Assembly (NCBI GenBank): GCA_037903475.1
Contig: JBAJFG010000269.1
Location: forward strand, 487,456 to 551,455
Length of the DNA: 64,000 bases
Origin: Ancylostoma caninum
Lineage: Eukaryota > Nematoda > Chromadorea > Rhabditida > Ancylostomatidae
Reading direction: 5' to 3'
Made by a program: the position numbers and the translations under genes. Position 1 is the stretch's first letter. Each line of letters starts with the position of its first letter. The notes under the pieces were generated by a model. That model searched no databases, was not told the origin of the DNA, and saw nothing but the letters and a program-made list of their open reading frames with translations. Positions 36,664 through 61,719 of the stretch are shown piece by piece.

Positions 36664-39600
36664 TATTAAGTCTGAATGGGAATCTACTCACAAGAAGCAC
36701 AATCGTAAATTTTTGGAGTTCTGTTAGCTTAGAGGAAGCCGCCTATGCGTCGACCTTCAAACTTGGCCCACTTCCAATGCACTATGCACTATGAAGTTTT
36801 TAGTTTCTAAAAAGTTTTACGCAGCAATGTTTATGTTATGCTAAAGATGAATGACATTTACTTGGTGAACTTGGATTCCAGGATTTTTTTTTACTTATTC
36901 CTTCCCTGTTCTCATGCACAAAATGTGCTCAATCGTAGAACAATGTGATTAGTGAAAAGCATTGATGCAGTGGAGAGAGAAACGTCTACCCAATGAAGGA
37001 TAGTTTCAAGGTCATGACCAGGTAAATCTCTGAATCAAACTCATGCAGGGAAGCTTGACATCTTGACCATTGATCAACTATTCTCAGCGGCGAATATATG
37101 ATCTTTGATGCAGCTGGTTAATTCGACAGGAAGGTTTTTCTTCAGGCGACTACCCCAATTTTCATAATTATTCATCTTAGTGCTCCAAAATATTGGCCTT
37201 AATGCTTTGAATTCTCAAATATCAAGTGTTTTCTGGATGGAACGCCTCAATTGCAGCGAACAATTCGTGCAAGGTGGTTTTCCGCTGCGATGGCCTCTGC
37301 CGACCGCATCCCACCCTCTCGGCCGCCAGTTATCGACCAGTGCTGCTGTCGCCTTTTGCCGCTGCTCGGTCCGGTCACCGCTCTGGAACGAAACTCACTC
37401 TCGGACTGTTTGGACTGAAGGTTCATATTGCCTTAGAGCTCTTCTATTCTCTTAGTTGGTGTTGTGAGTGTTGTGCAGTGTTCTTAGAGAATTACGTAGA
37501 ATAGCAACTCTAGAATCTTGCGTTGAGGAACTGTTTTTATTGTGTGGCGTGGATCAGCATGGCATTCACCCCTCTTATCTTGAAAATTATGCACTTACAT
37601 TTATATTATTATACTAACATGTGCATTACGTTCTTAATGGGTAACGAGGGCAACTACAATATTTGGAAACATGGGAAAACGTATTTTTAAGTGCATAATT
37701 TCCATACTTAATAGTTTTTCATAGTCTTCCTCAAAATATTTCGCGGATGCATGTACGGCTCCATAGCGTCGCGACCTATGATAGCATGCTCCGCCAATTA
37801 TTTCGAGGAAAGCTGTAGTTGTGGTTTAAACAAATGCTCTGACAAATATTTAGAGCAACAGCATGACGGATAATGAATAGGAGTGAAGGTTTTACTATGG
37901 AGAGGAAACGTCTCCCTCTTTTATCCACTCTAGATCTTACAAACGTCGGTTTCAGTCAATACCAGCAGCACTTTTTATCGCGTGCAATCGTCCTTCACTC
38001 ACTTGTGCGAGATCTGCTATGCATCAGTTAGCTTTGGGTCACGATAGTGGCAATGTGTCATGCTTTTCTTTCTACCCACCGCTGGTGAGAGTCCTTAGGT
38101 GATTGAAACCTATAAACAGCATAACTATTATGTGAATAAATCAAACCAGATGTTTTTATCCCATCTTTTTGATTCATTTACTTACTTGGTGTCCAAACGG
38201 AGCGTCGTAATTTTGGCAACAAATAAAATGTAGCGATTATTATAAAAAGTAGAGAAGAGGAAGAACCTAACAGTGACCCGAAAAAAGACAACTATTAAGG
38301 GCTGTTTTCACATGAGCACGAAAAAAACGAAAGAAAAAACGAAAAGAAAAAAAAAACGAAAAATAACGAAAGCTAGAACTTCTTCAACATACTAATCTGG
38401 TTGGACATCATAGTAGGCTCGGCAAGAGTTTTCATACCAAGATGCTATTTTAGGCTTGAAAAGGCAACCATTGGAAAAGTTAGTAGTTTGTTTCTTTGAT
38501 TCTCCACAATTTCGAACTTATTTCCGTTTCTTTCGAGAAATTAAGGGGTTCGATCTCCATAGTGGGCATTTTTACATCATTCGGATACAATTTCTTCCCC
38601 GGTAGCTCTATCTCCTCTCGCAGTAATCTGATTATACGCGGAGTAAACGAGGCATCCCCGTTATTTTTCGGAAAAAAATCAACGAGTCCTCTTTCAACTA
38701 AGTTTCTGTATTAATAGCCATGTTTACACACTCTCTGAGAGTAACTGCTCTGGTCTTATGTTAAAGATATTTTATTTATCAAAACTGTGGTGTTTATCAT
38801 ACACTGTTTATCACAACTGTGGTCACTGGCGAAGCTGTTTACGTGATGATCTTCGGTTCGTGGTGACATTCGTAGAGGCGATAGCACTGCCTACTGATAA
38901 GAAGACTCCATTATCTTTGGGAGCAGAAGTTGATTGCATTCGTACGCACTGATGCTATGGAAAAGATAGTTATCGATCGGCTTTGGATGCTCCGCTTTGG
39001 ATGATGGTTGGAGAAGCGCCAGAGAAAAAAAGCGGAAAATAGCACAGAATTTAGAGATTAGCTGGAAAACCATGCAAAATGTAGGAATAGTCAGCCATCT
39101 TCGCATTTGAAAGAGACTACAGTATGTTTCACCGAGGAAAGTAGTTGTTAAGATATTAGAGAAAGGCAGAACAGGAAGAAATAGTGCCATATTAGGAGAG
39201 GCAGCCGAGAAATGCATTTATAGGCACAAATAATCAACTGCCGCCGTTTTTGAAACCGACTATAGACTAGGGATGAACGTCGCTCAGTCAATCTTGGCCA
39301 AATTTGGTCTTCCAAACTTGTTTCGTTTAAAGACATTTTGCAAACTTTGTTGGACCTACCCACGCCTTTTCAAAGGAGACTCTAACGATTCACCCAAAGT
39401 ACGCGCTAAACCACATGCAGCATGGCAGTCTGATTGTCTGCGCATCCGCACAAATATCACCCTTCCAGTTCTCGTGCAGTAAATCCGCTTCAATTCTTGA
39501 CCTTTCCAAACAGGTGGTGAGGCGTAGCCGTGTGGGCATCGACCACCACAGTAACCTGTTTAATCCGTTTCATAGAGACGGTAGTCGAAGTGAAAAAAAA

Positions 39601-39984
39601 ACAAGTGAGACTATGGCTGAAAATGTCTCACTTTTTGTGGCAATATCCTAACATGTTGCTTGTGCTTGTCGTTTAGTGTAGAAATTGCAATTTTACACAC
39701 AGATACTCGGCTCCCGTCGTTTTTAAAACAGATGATAGTTTGGTAAACACATGTTGTGCCTGGTAAAGCCAACGTTGAAGTAGTTTACCAGCTTGATTGA
39801 AAACCTTCGTATTAGCCATTTTCTATTACTAACACCTTCAGTTGACTGCTTTTGCCTCTAGGTTCGTGCTTTTTTTTTCCTAATTCTATGTGGTGTGTTG
39901 TCATGCACAAAGACCATTGGTACAGTTACACATATGACACTAATCAGGTGATTTTACAGCCAAAAATCAGCACGTATGTGCATA
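36664..39984. other. Intergenic, no supported gene
   Basis: A GC-richer patch at 37240-37430 has open frames in two registers without motifs. A minus-strand hydrophobic frame at 38891-39217 has no splice or family support. The rest is AT-rich spacer with A runs near 38310-38370. Confidence 0.4.
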
Positions 39985-40162
39985 CAGTCCTTCTCGAAGA
40001 GATAGACGGATTCCGTGACATCAGAAACGCGGTGGGACAAGAACGAAGAATGCGGGAAGAGCATGCTCCATATGAGAGGGACTAGAAGGTCCCACCGCGA
40101 TGCTGCAGCCGCGACGCTATGGAACCGCACGCGCAGTCCGTCTGTCTTTTCGACTAGAACTG
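39985..40162. mobile_element. Single 178-bp TIR element
   Basis: The left end CAGTCCTTCTCGAAGAGATA pairs with the right end, whose complement is CAGTTCTAGTCGAAAAGACA. Both arms continue into GACGGA.T. Inside, CGGTGGGAC and GTCCCACCG form a second pair. TA precedes the left end, while the right flank is TG. CAGT termini again suggest a Tc1/mariner-type MITE, unrelated in sequence to family A. Confidence 0.7.
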
Positions 40163-40239
40163 TGACCATGGTGTTTGTTCTCACTGGGAAGAAATTGAGA
40201 AACTTGCCATATGTGTAACTTCTCCTACAAGCATTACAA

Positions 40240-40450
40240 TACAAATAAAAAGCTTGTATTGGTTTGTTTTTAATTGTTCACTTTTATTATTATTTTTGAA
40301 ATAATTTTCACTAATTATTTATTATTATGAAAAATATTTTTACTAATTTTATTTTTCATCTGGATCCCCAAGGCGGGGGAGACCCCACTTTTTTTCCAAC
40401 GTCCCCCTCCCCCTGCCGCCTGCTTCCTGCGCCCGCCACTTCCACGCAGG
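40240..40450 (-). repeat. Dispersed repeat family B, copy 3
   Basis: Read on the minus strand: GTGGCGGGCGCAGGAAGCAG, a G-rich run, GTGGGGTCTCC, GGGGATCCAGATGAAAAATA, then an AT-rich tail to AAAACAAACCAATACAAGC. It aligns throughout with the plus-strand copy at 31254. Confidence 0.7.
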
Positions 40451-40594
40451 CATACTATACGATATATTCAACACAAGAAAGGAAAGTTTATGAAATGTCG
40501 TCGTAAGCACGGAACACTGAAGAGGTAAAGAAAAAAAAAAGAACTTTTTTGTGCATAGCTGTCGCCGGGTGAACTGACAGAGACATCGCAGCTA

Positions 40595-40864
40595 CAGTGA
40601 ACGGCAATGGCGCTGGCCCATCTGCGGCCTCGAGAAGGACGCAGCGTGACCGCGTCGCGCGCGCCAGGATCGGTGTCGTCCGTTGCCGGAATACTTTTTC
40701 TGGGCTCTTTCCTTCCCGATTTGGTCGAAAATCCTTGAAATCGGGTAGAAAAGCTGGTAGAAATAGCATAACAGCAGCAGAGACATCTGTTACTGCGCGC
40801 GCGGCGCGGTTGCGCGACGTCTTTCTCGAGGCCGCGAATGGGCCAACGCCATTGACGTGCACTG
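40595..40864. mobile_element. MITE family A, copy 3 (270 bp)
   Basis: The flanks are TA (40593-40594 and 40865-40866). Ends are CAGTGAACGGCAATGGCGCT and its complement ending GACGTGCACTG. Interior homology to the other two copies includes TCGAGAAGGACGCAGCG, GATCGGTGTCGTC and GAAATCGGGTAGAAAAGCTG. All large open frames on both strands here are element sequence, not genes. Confidence 0.9.
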
Positions 40865-40866
40865 TA

Positions 40867-41686
40867 CATCGGTTATTCGGCTAATAATCTGAGTAATTCC
40901 GAGAGAACGTGAAAGTTCGTCAGTGACATTGCTAAAATGTTCCGAGTGAATGCAGCAGAAATTCCTTTTTTTTACATTTCGTCGCAGTCCCATGTTTCTG
41001 AACACACACGACATACATCCGATTTTACGCCTAAAAACTACAGCACCCGCCTAACGCACTGAAAACTAATCGTCTTGTCCTTTTTGACATACTAACTTCT
41101 AGTTATACATCTAGGACCACTAGCTTAAATAGTGTGCCTAAGCTTTTATCGCTTTTATCCACTCTTGATGGCTTTCAGCACTCGCTCCCTCGTTATGTTC
41201 ATCTACGCTGTTACGGAAACACTGAAGAACTTCTTTCAGGTGCGCCGATCTATCTTTTCCGAGTGTTTTGTTGGAAATCCAGTGTTAGACACCACGCACC
41301 TCTGCCAAAATCGCATCGAGAATCCCCTTGCTGTTCTCTGACATAAGCATTGTTTACGACTCCTTCTAGATCATCCCGTGGTTGCGAAATTTGCGCGCTC
41401 CATCGATTTCCCGCGTTTTTTGATAAACAACCCTTGCACAGAGTATTTGTGGCTGCGCTCATGCTGTTTGTTTTTCTGTTGTGATGGGATAGTGTCTTCC
41501 CGTTCATTGCACTCTGTTCTGTTTTCTCTCTCCGCTCACGCTTGGTTCCAAGCTAGATCATACTTGTGCTTCCTGTCAATCTAGTCTTCATATTCTGGAA
41601 TTTCCTCCGTGAAACCAGTCTCTGAACCTTACCTGTAGCTTTTGGTTTTGTTATTTTTTTCATTTGAGGTTGACGCTTCTCAAAGA
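40867..41686. other. 5' flank of the downstream SOD
   Basis: There is no convincing upstream exon. The sequence holds short open frames without motifs and T-rich tracts near 41640-41665, where a trans-splice acceptor for the SOD may lie. I could not pick the site with confidence. Confidence 0.35.
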
Positions 41687-43416
41687 ATGAGCAATAGAGC
41701 TGTTGCAGTTTTGCGAGGAGACGCTGGAGTGACAGGAACAGTCTGGTTCAGCCAGGTTAGTTAATTCCTCAGATCTCGTTATACGCATAAATTATTTCTG
41801 GTCAAAAACGACCACAGTTGAGTTTTCCAAACGGTACAAAACGGATGCTATTTTCTAGATCAGCACCTGAAAGAACCACTTTGTGTAAGATTTGGGAGGA
41901 TTCCGCAATACTTTAGACGATGCTGTAAAGGCTCGCGTAAAGTGTGCAGCCAGCGCGCAGCAGTATAATTGACACCTACAGTCCTTACACGCAATCGGCG
42001 GGAAATTTTCGAATGCGCTCAGCATGGGGCGCGTGCGCGGCTCTTGTGGCAGCGGTCCCCCATCGTTCGTCAGATTCTTGGCCCAGGAGATTGAAGTTTA
42101 TCTGAAGGTGTGAGGCCTGTGGCTGACCGGTATCTACCGGACGGCCCCGCATGCCTCACAAAAACAATAAAAACAAGCATTTGGGGCATGCATGGGGAAA
42201 ACGTGCAAAATATGAGGCGTGTGGGGCCGTCCGGTCGATATCGGTCAGTCACAGGCCTCACTGCTTCGGATAGATTTCAGCTAAAGAAAAAAATGAAAGA
42301 AAAACACTCACCTGGGCCAAGAATCTGACGTACGACTGGGGACCGCTGCCACAAGATGGCCACGCCGCGCACGCGCCGCATGCTGGGCGCGCTCGAAAAT
42401 TTCCCGCCGACTGCGCTTAAGGACTTTAACTTAGGTCAGGTTAAGGTACCTGCGCGGCCGTGTTGTAGGTAGTTAGGTAGTTGAACCATGATCAATCCGA
42501 CGCCCCCAGTCAATTTTTTTCGCTTGTTTCGTCTTGCAGTTGTTCTAAGTTCTTAGAACAGCTGTAAAAGGAAACAAGCGATAAAACTCATTGAAGACGC
42601 CGGATTAATGGGGAACCAGCCGTTTGACCAACCGCGCTGCGTGCGCCAGTGCCAGCAGCGCCTTTGTTACGGCATCAGCACTTTTCAAAGCGAGTCAACT
42701 CTACATGAGATCGCTACTTCCATTGGAGTATCGCAACAATCTTTCCTGTTTTGTTCTCTTTTAAAGGCAGTATATGAGGAGAAATTGCGCTTTCAGGATA
42801 AAGATTACCTTTCTATTAAAAATGAGGGCCAAGATTTGTGTAACTAATCTTATTTCCTTTAGGACAAGGAGTCTGACCCATGTGTCATCAAGGGTGAAAT
42901 CAAGGGATTGACCCCAGGTCTTCACGGCTTCCATGTTCATCAATATGGAGACTCAACGAATGGATGCATTTCTGCTGGACCTCACTTCAACCCGTTTAAC
43001 AAGACTCATGGTGGCCCCAAGGTATGTTTTTTGATCGGGACTGCGATGAAAAAGTTTTCATGTATAATAATTTGACAATCTCTCGAATGCATAAGCCGTG
43101 TTCTTCTAGGACGAAGTTCGTCACGCTGGTGATCTCGGCAATGTTGAAGCCGGTTCGGACGGTGTTGCCCGTTTCGAGATCAAAGATCATATAGTGAAGA
43201 TCCATGGAGAGAACACTGTTGTTGGCCGCTCACTCGTTGTTCATGCTGGTACTGATGATCTCGGTAAGTAGTTACCCTAAGTGGTCTGAGCAAATGTGAA
43301 GTATGGATACTTTTTCAGGAAAAGGAGAAGGTGACAAGAAGGAGGAGTCGCTCAAGACCGGAAATGCTGGAGCTCGCTCTGCCTGCGGAGTAATCGCAAT
43401 CGCCGCCCCACAGTGA
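41687..43416 (+). CDS. sod-1: Cu/Zn superoxide dismutase, downstream copy
   Basis: Exons are 41687-41755, 42863-43021, 43110-43263 and 43319-43416 (TGA), giving 159 residues, the usual cytosolic length. No signal peptide is present. Copper ligands are H47, H49, H64 and H121; zinc ligands are H64, H72, H81 and D84. The disulphide pair is C58/C150 and R147 is catalytic. The GFHVHQYG and [10 protein letters not shown] signatures are intact. Starting [11 protein letters not shown], it matches the cytosolic SOD-1/SOD-5 type rather than the secreted SOD-4 type. Exon structure is identical to the copy about 7 kb upstream, so the two are a tandem duplication. Intron 1 (about 1.1 kb) contains a palindromic element at about 41981-42424. 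The gene symbol is by similarity; orthology to sod-1 versus sod-5 is not resolved. Confidence 0.93.
41981..42424. mobile_element. Palindromic element in SOD intron 1
   Basis: GTCCTTACACGCAATCGGCG at the left faces CGCCGACTGCGCTTAAGGAC at the right. Moving inward, GGGAAATTTTCGAATGCGCT, GTGGCAGCGGTCCCC, AGATTCTTGGCCCA and GTGAGGCCTGTG all have complements in reverse order. The whole 444 bp therefore folds back around a centre near 42190. It is non-coding. Outer ACCTA / TAGGT bases may extend the ends. Confidence 0.75.
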
Positions 43417-43532
43417 CTACCTGACTCACATATTTGATTCAGTCTACACTACCAGATATAGTTAGTATTGCTGTTTTATTTGCTACCTTATATGTGTACG
43501 TGTTCGTTATATCGGTGGATTAATAAGTGATT

Positions 43533-43538
43533 AATAAA
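43533..43538 (+). terminator. Poly(A) signal of downstream SOD
   Basis: AATAAA lies about 117 bp past the stop codon. The convergent P-glycoprotein gene has its own AATAAA on the opposite strand at 43581-43586. Confidence 0.7.
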
Positions 43539-43580
43539 CGACTTAACATTTTATATGAGTATGGTTGTCAAATATGTACA

Positions 43581-43586
43581 TTTATT
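43581..43586 (-). terminator. Poly(A) signal of the P-glycoprotein gene
   Basis: TTTATT on the plus strand reads AATAAA on the minus strand, about 95 bp past the P-glycoprotein stop codon. Confidence 0.65.
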
Positions 43587-43680
43587 GAGGTCCCGCTAGC
43601 ATTGCGTAAAATTTGTACCGTATGTAATGAAATACTGAGCAAATTCCTGAATGTCTCCGTAAGCTAGAGACTTTTATGCT

Positions 43681-58404
<14,724 letters not shown>

Positions 58405-58452
58405 CGTCTTCGAAATAATGCGGGGCTGTTCGTGTCGAGAAATAAACAGTGA
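58405..58452. promoter_or_regulatory. Candidate bidirectional start region
   Basis: Only 48 bp separate the proposed P-glycoprotein ATG (minus, 58404) from the proposed ATG of the divergent gene (plus, 58453). If both starts are right, their 5' UTRs and promoters must overlap each other's genes. No TATA-like or other factor site stands out. Confidence 0.3.
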
Positions 58453-61400
58453 ATGAGTGAAGTTGGGGAATTTTCACTGTGTCGGCACCGGTTGAGTTTT
58501 ATAATAAACCGGCGCTGTGTTTCCTCTCTGTAATTTATTCACAGCGGCATCGGTATAAGCCTCACAGCACAAACTCCGACGAATTTTCATCAAATCGCCT
58601 AGCGATCAGAGAAGTGCACCAGGAGTCTGATCCATGTGGCCGTGTTGTGGATGACGACGACGGAATAACGGAGAACTGCTTCTGTGGTCGGAGGGTAAGC
58701 CATCTGCCCTTATTTTTCACCTCGAGCCGCTGTTGACCATTGCGGGGAATTTCAATGAAGCGCAGCAGTTGTGTTTTCATGACTCGATGAGGAAGTTCTC
58801 TATTAGAACTTTGCATAGGACCTGAAAGTGCTCAAATTTCAAAAAATATGCTAAACGTGATGATCAGAGACCTACGTGAATAGTGATAAATTTCAAAATA
58901 TGTAGTTCCATATGATGTGATGTGAATAGGTCGAATTTGATAGTGAGAGCATGACGAACCAGGAAAGTTAAAATTTGTCTGGAAAAAATACTATCTTCAA
59001 CCATGCTTCATTTTCAACCGAAGAGGTTTTCTCTGTTTGCTCACAGGGTATTGTCTACCCGGCAGTAGAACGGCAATTTTTTAGTTGATCAAATTCATCT
59101 CAGCGAGTTTTGAACGAATTTTCTTCTTCCTAGCCATATTCCCTAGACCTGGGCTAGGATTCGTGGACGCGTAAGCGAGCAAAACTAGATTCGCAAACCT
59201 ATTCTCGCGTCCTGCGTGTCTTAGCATCACATAGTTTATTCGATGGCTACTCATCATTGGTTTCCCTGATTTGCGTTCCGTGAATCTCAGCCCTGTGACC
59301 GGCGTTTCTCGTGTGGTTGCACATTTCCTTCGATTAAAAGCGTTGCCATCAGTGATCTTCAGTGTCCGTACTCATGCACATTTCCAGGGAATTTCCGAGC
59401 CACCAGCTCTTGCAAAGTGGACGAGTTTTCTTGGTAAAATGGATCCACATATTTTGTTTGTGCGATTTGTCTGCCAGTGATCACAAATGGAATCAGGATT
59501 GGTAAACATTACCACATTTTGCTCGAGAAACCCTCCTTGAACAGGAAGATCAGTACCTTTCTGAGAACGTTCACAAATACGGAGCCTGTAACCGCATGTG
59601 CCCCTCTATCCTATCTAGCCATCGTGTTTTTGGTCTTCCTCAGAGACTACGTCCGATATTCGTAGCTGATTTGACGCCTGAATTGGCGTCACTTCTCAGC
59701 ACGTGGCCGAGCCTCACACTGCTTTGCGATTGGCGCTACTCCGAACATCGAGCGCACGTCATAGTTTCGGACTCTGTTAGGCGCATAAGCCCCTGAGTCC
59801 AGCGGAGCAGTCGCATTCGCACTGCATGGAGGGTCTGCTCCTGAGTCAGAGTGGTCGGTTAACATTCCACTTATACAGCGCGACTAGTACATGAATATCC
59901 ATCCAGAAATACTGCTCAGACAATCGGCTAACACTGTTCTCAAAGAATTCAGCACTATCCTCGTCGCCACGCCCCCCCCCCCCCCAATATCGATTTAGCT
60001 CGCCACGGCAATCCGAATGTTATCCTAACCTTACAGGGTTATTTTCTATTGCACTGGGCGGATTTTGCTCCACCCCCGGAGACTAGAGCTGCGACGGTTT
60101 TTGAGATTTTACAGCACTTAAGGAATTGAGCTGTCCGTGGCGTCACAGGCCGCCGCACGCCTGTGACGTCATGGTGGCTGCGGCGGTGGCGGAGTTTCGA
60201 AAATGACGCACGCTGGATTTCGCAAGTGTTTCCGTGTTTTATTCTTGGAAGTTGATGCGTCTTCGTGTCCTTTTAGGTGGTTTTATGATCTCCTATGTCC
60301 GCTTGAAGATGATTTGAATGTTTCTTGCTCTCCTGAACCTTTTATTTTTTCAGGCTAGCACTGCGAAGTGGACGATTTGCAAGACGAAGCTTTGGATGTA
60401 GAGATTGTGGACGATCATGATGGAGCAGTCGCGGTCATCGGCAACACGTGGAGTCACACGCAGCTCGAAGTAAGTTTCCAGAAAGTTTTCTAAGCGGAAG
60501 AATAGCAAAAATTAGAAAGGAATCAAAAATTTGATGCACATCATAGGTCTATGTCATCTACAGCTATGAAAACTCCGCGGCGTGGGGTTTTCTTCTTTGT
60601 TTTTCCTTTCTGAACACTCAATTGATCCTTTCAATCATCCTGCGTGGAGGAAACCCAGCGCGGCGGGGTCTTTCATAATTATTTTTTCTCCAAAATGGCG
60701 AGTGATGACATAATCTATGGGCCCATGTCATCTACAGCTTCGAAAACTCGCGGCTCGGGGTTTTCTTTTCTGATTCTGAATACTCATCCGAAAACTGCCG
60801 CCAGGGGCTTCGCTCTCAGCAAAGAGCATAAAGACAGTTTGGAAGATACCGGCCGACCCTCCATTCGTGGTTTGTGTTTGACACAACCTATGCATCCATA
60901 ACTGGGAGCGTAACATTATGGTTAAGGAGTGTGACTTAAAAGAGGTAATGAGCCGATGGAGAAGATCAGGGCGCGCCACTGATGAAGATCACCTGGTCCA
61001 CTGCACCGATTTCATGAAATTCTATCTTTTGCAGGTGGATCTTACTTCCAATTCACGATACCATTAGCTTCCCGCTCTGCCACCATTCACTTTTAGGCGT
61101 GCGATCCCGTTTAAGTTTTCCGTTTATTCAGCAATATGCCCATCGAGTAAGCGGCCGCGGATCGAAGAAAGAAGAGCTTAAGGATCTACCGGAAGAGATA
61201 GTGAAGATTTTAACTGGTGAGTACTACAGGTTGGTACATGCTCACATCCTGCTTGTTGGGCTAGGTGTTGGCCAGCCAGAATTTCATGGCAGTGAAGGAG
61301 CTGGAAGACCAGCCAACCGAGTTAGTCAATCTGCTACAATAAAGCTTCATTCAAAATTATCATGACCACATCTGACGATTTACGTTTTATTTGGGCCTCG

Positions 61401-61719
61401 ACGAGACGGTAGAGGAGCGAAAAATAGCACTGGAATCCCGAACAGATTCGCATCCAGTGAACGCCGAGCTGTGCAATGGGGCATTGTAAGTTGTAGACGT
61501 ACAATTGAATGCTTTTTCTTATTATCGCAGTTTTATTTCAGAGCCGACATGCGGCAATACGTCATGAAAGGAACGAAATTGCTGCCGAAGCTAGTTAGTG
61601 TTAATTTCCTAATTTCATGCATTTCGTGACAATTTCTATCTTTTCAGAAACGCAAGGTTGTCGACACGAGCAGACCACAAGCAAATGGAGAAGGTGGCCC
61701 ACGAACGGATCAGCAGTGA
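58453..61719 (+). CDS. Unrecognised acidic protein, 183 residues
   Basis: Proposed exons: 58453-58461 (only Met-Ser-Glu), 58545-58694, 60359-60469, 61132-61216, 61413-61485, 61542-61593 and 61648-61719 (TGA). Phases join throughout. Exon 2 ends in DDDDGITENCFCGRR and exon 3 has DEALDVEIVDDHDGAVAVIG. Exon 4 reads KKEELKDLPEEIVKIL, whose LPEEIVKIL core looks like the start of an F-box. The C-terminus is basic (KLLPKLKRKVVD). There is no signal peptide or membrane segment, so it is probably nuclear or cytosolic. Doubts: the 9-nt first exon, the AG chosen at 61411-61412, and alternative exons near 61035 and 61265; the latter encodes KELEDQPTELVNLL, echoing the exon-4 motif. I do not recognise the family. 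The middle and last exons are the most secure. Confidence 0.5.
60138..60172. repeat. Short hairpin with TGACGTCA
   Basis: GGCGTCACAGGC and GCCTGTGACGTCA form a perfect 10-bp-plus stem around CGCCGCAC. TGACGTCA is the consensus of CREB/ATF sites, but this is an intron of the acidic-protein gene and the match may be chance. Confidence 0.35.
60533..60790 (+). repeat. Imperfect direct repeat
   Basis: The stretch TATGTCATCTACAGCTATGA with AAAACTCCGCGGCGTGGGGT at about 60550 recurs at about 60724 as CATGTCATCTACAGCTTCGA with AAAACTCGCGGCTCGGGGTT. The copies are about 172 bp apart, in an intron of the acidic-protein gene. Confidence 0.6.

Noticed and set aside
40468..40884. Open frames of 95-133 codons on both strands
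   Set aside because: They lie within MITE family A copy 3; the GC-rich palindrome removes stops in several frames. Similar frames occur in the other copies.
61033..61074. Alternative exon after 60469 in the acidic-protein gene (VDLTSNSRYH then stop)
   Set aside because: It has a good acceptor and correct phase, but ends the protein before the well-formed downstream exons; possible minor isoform only.
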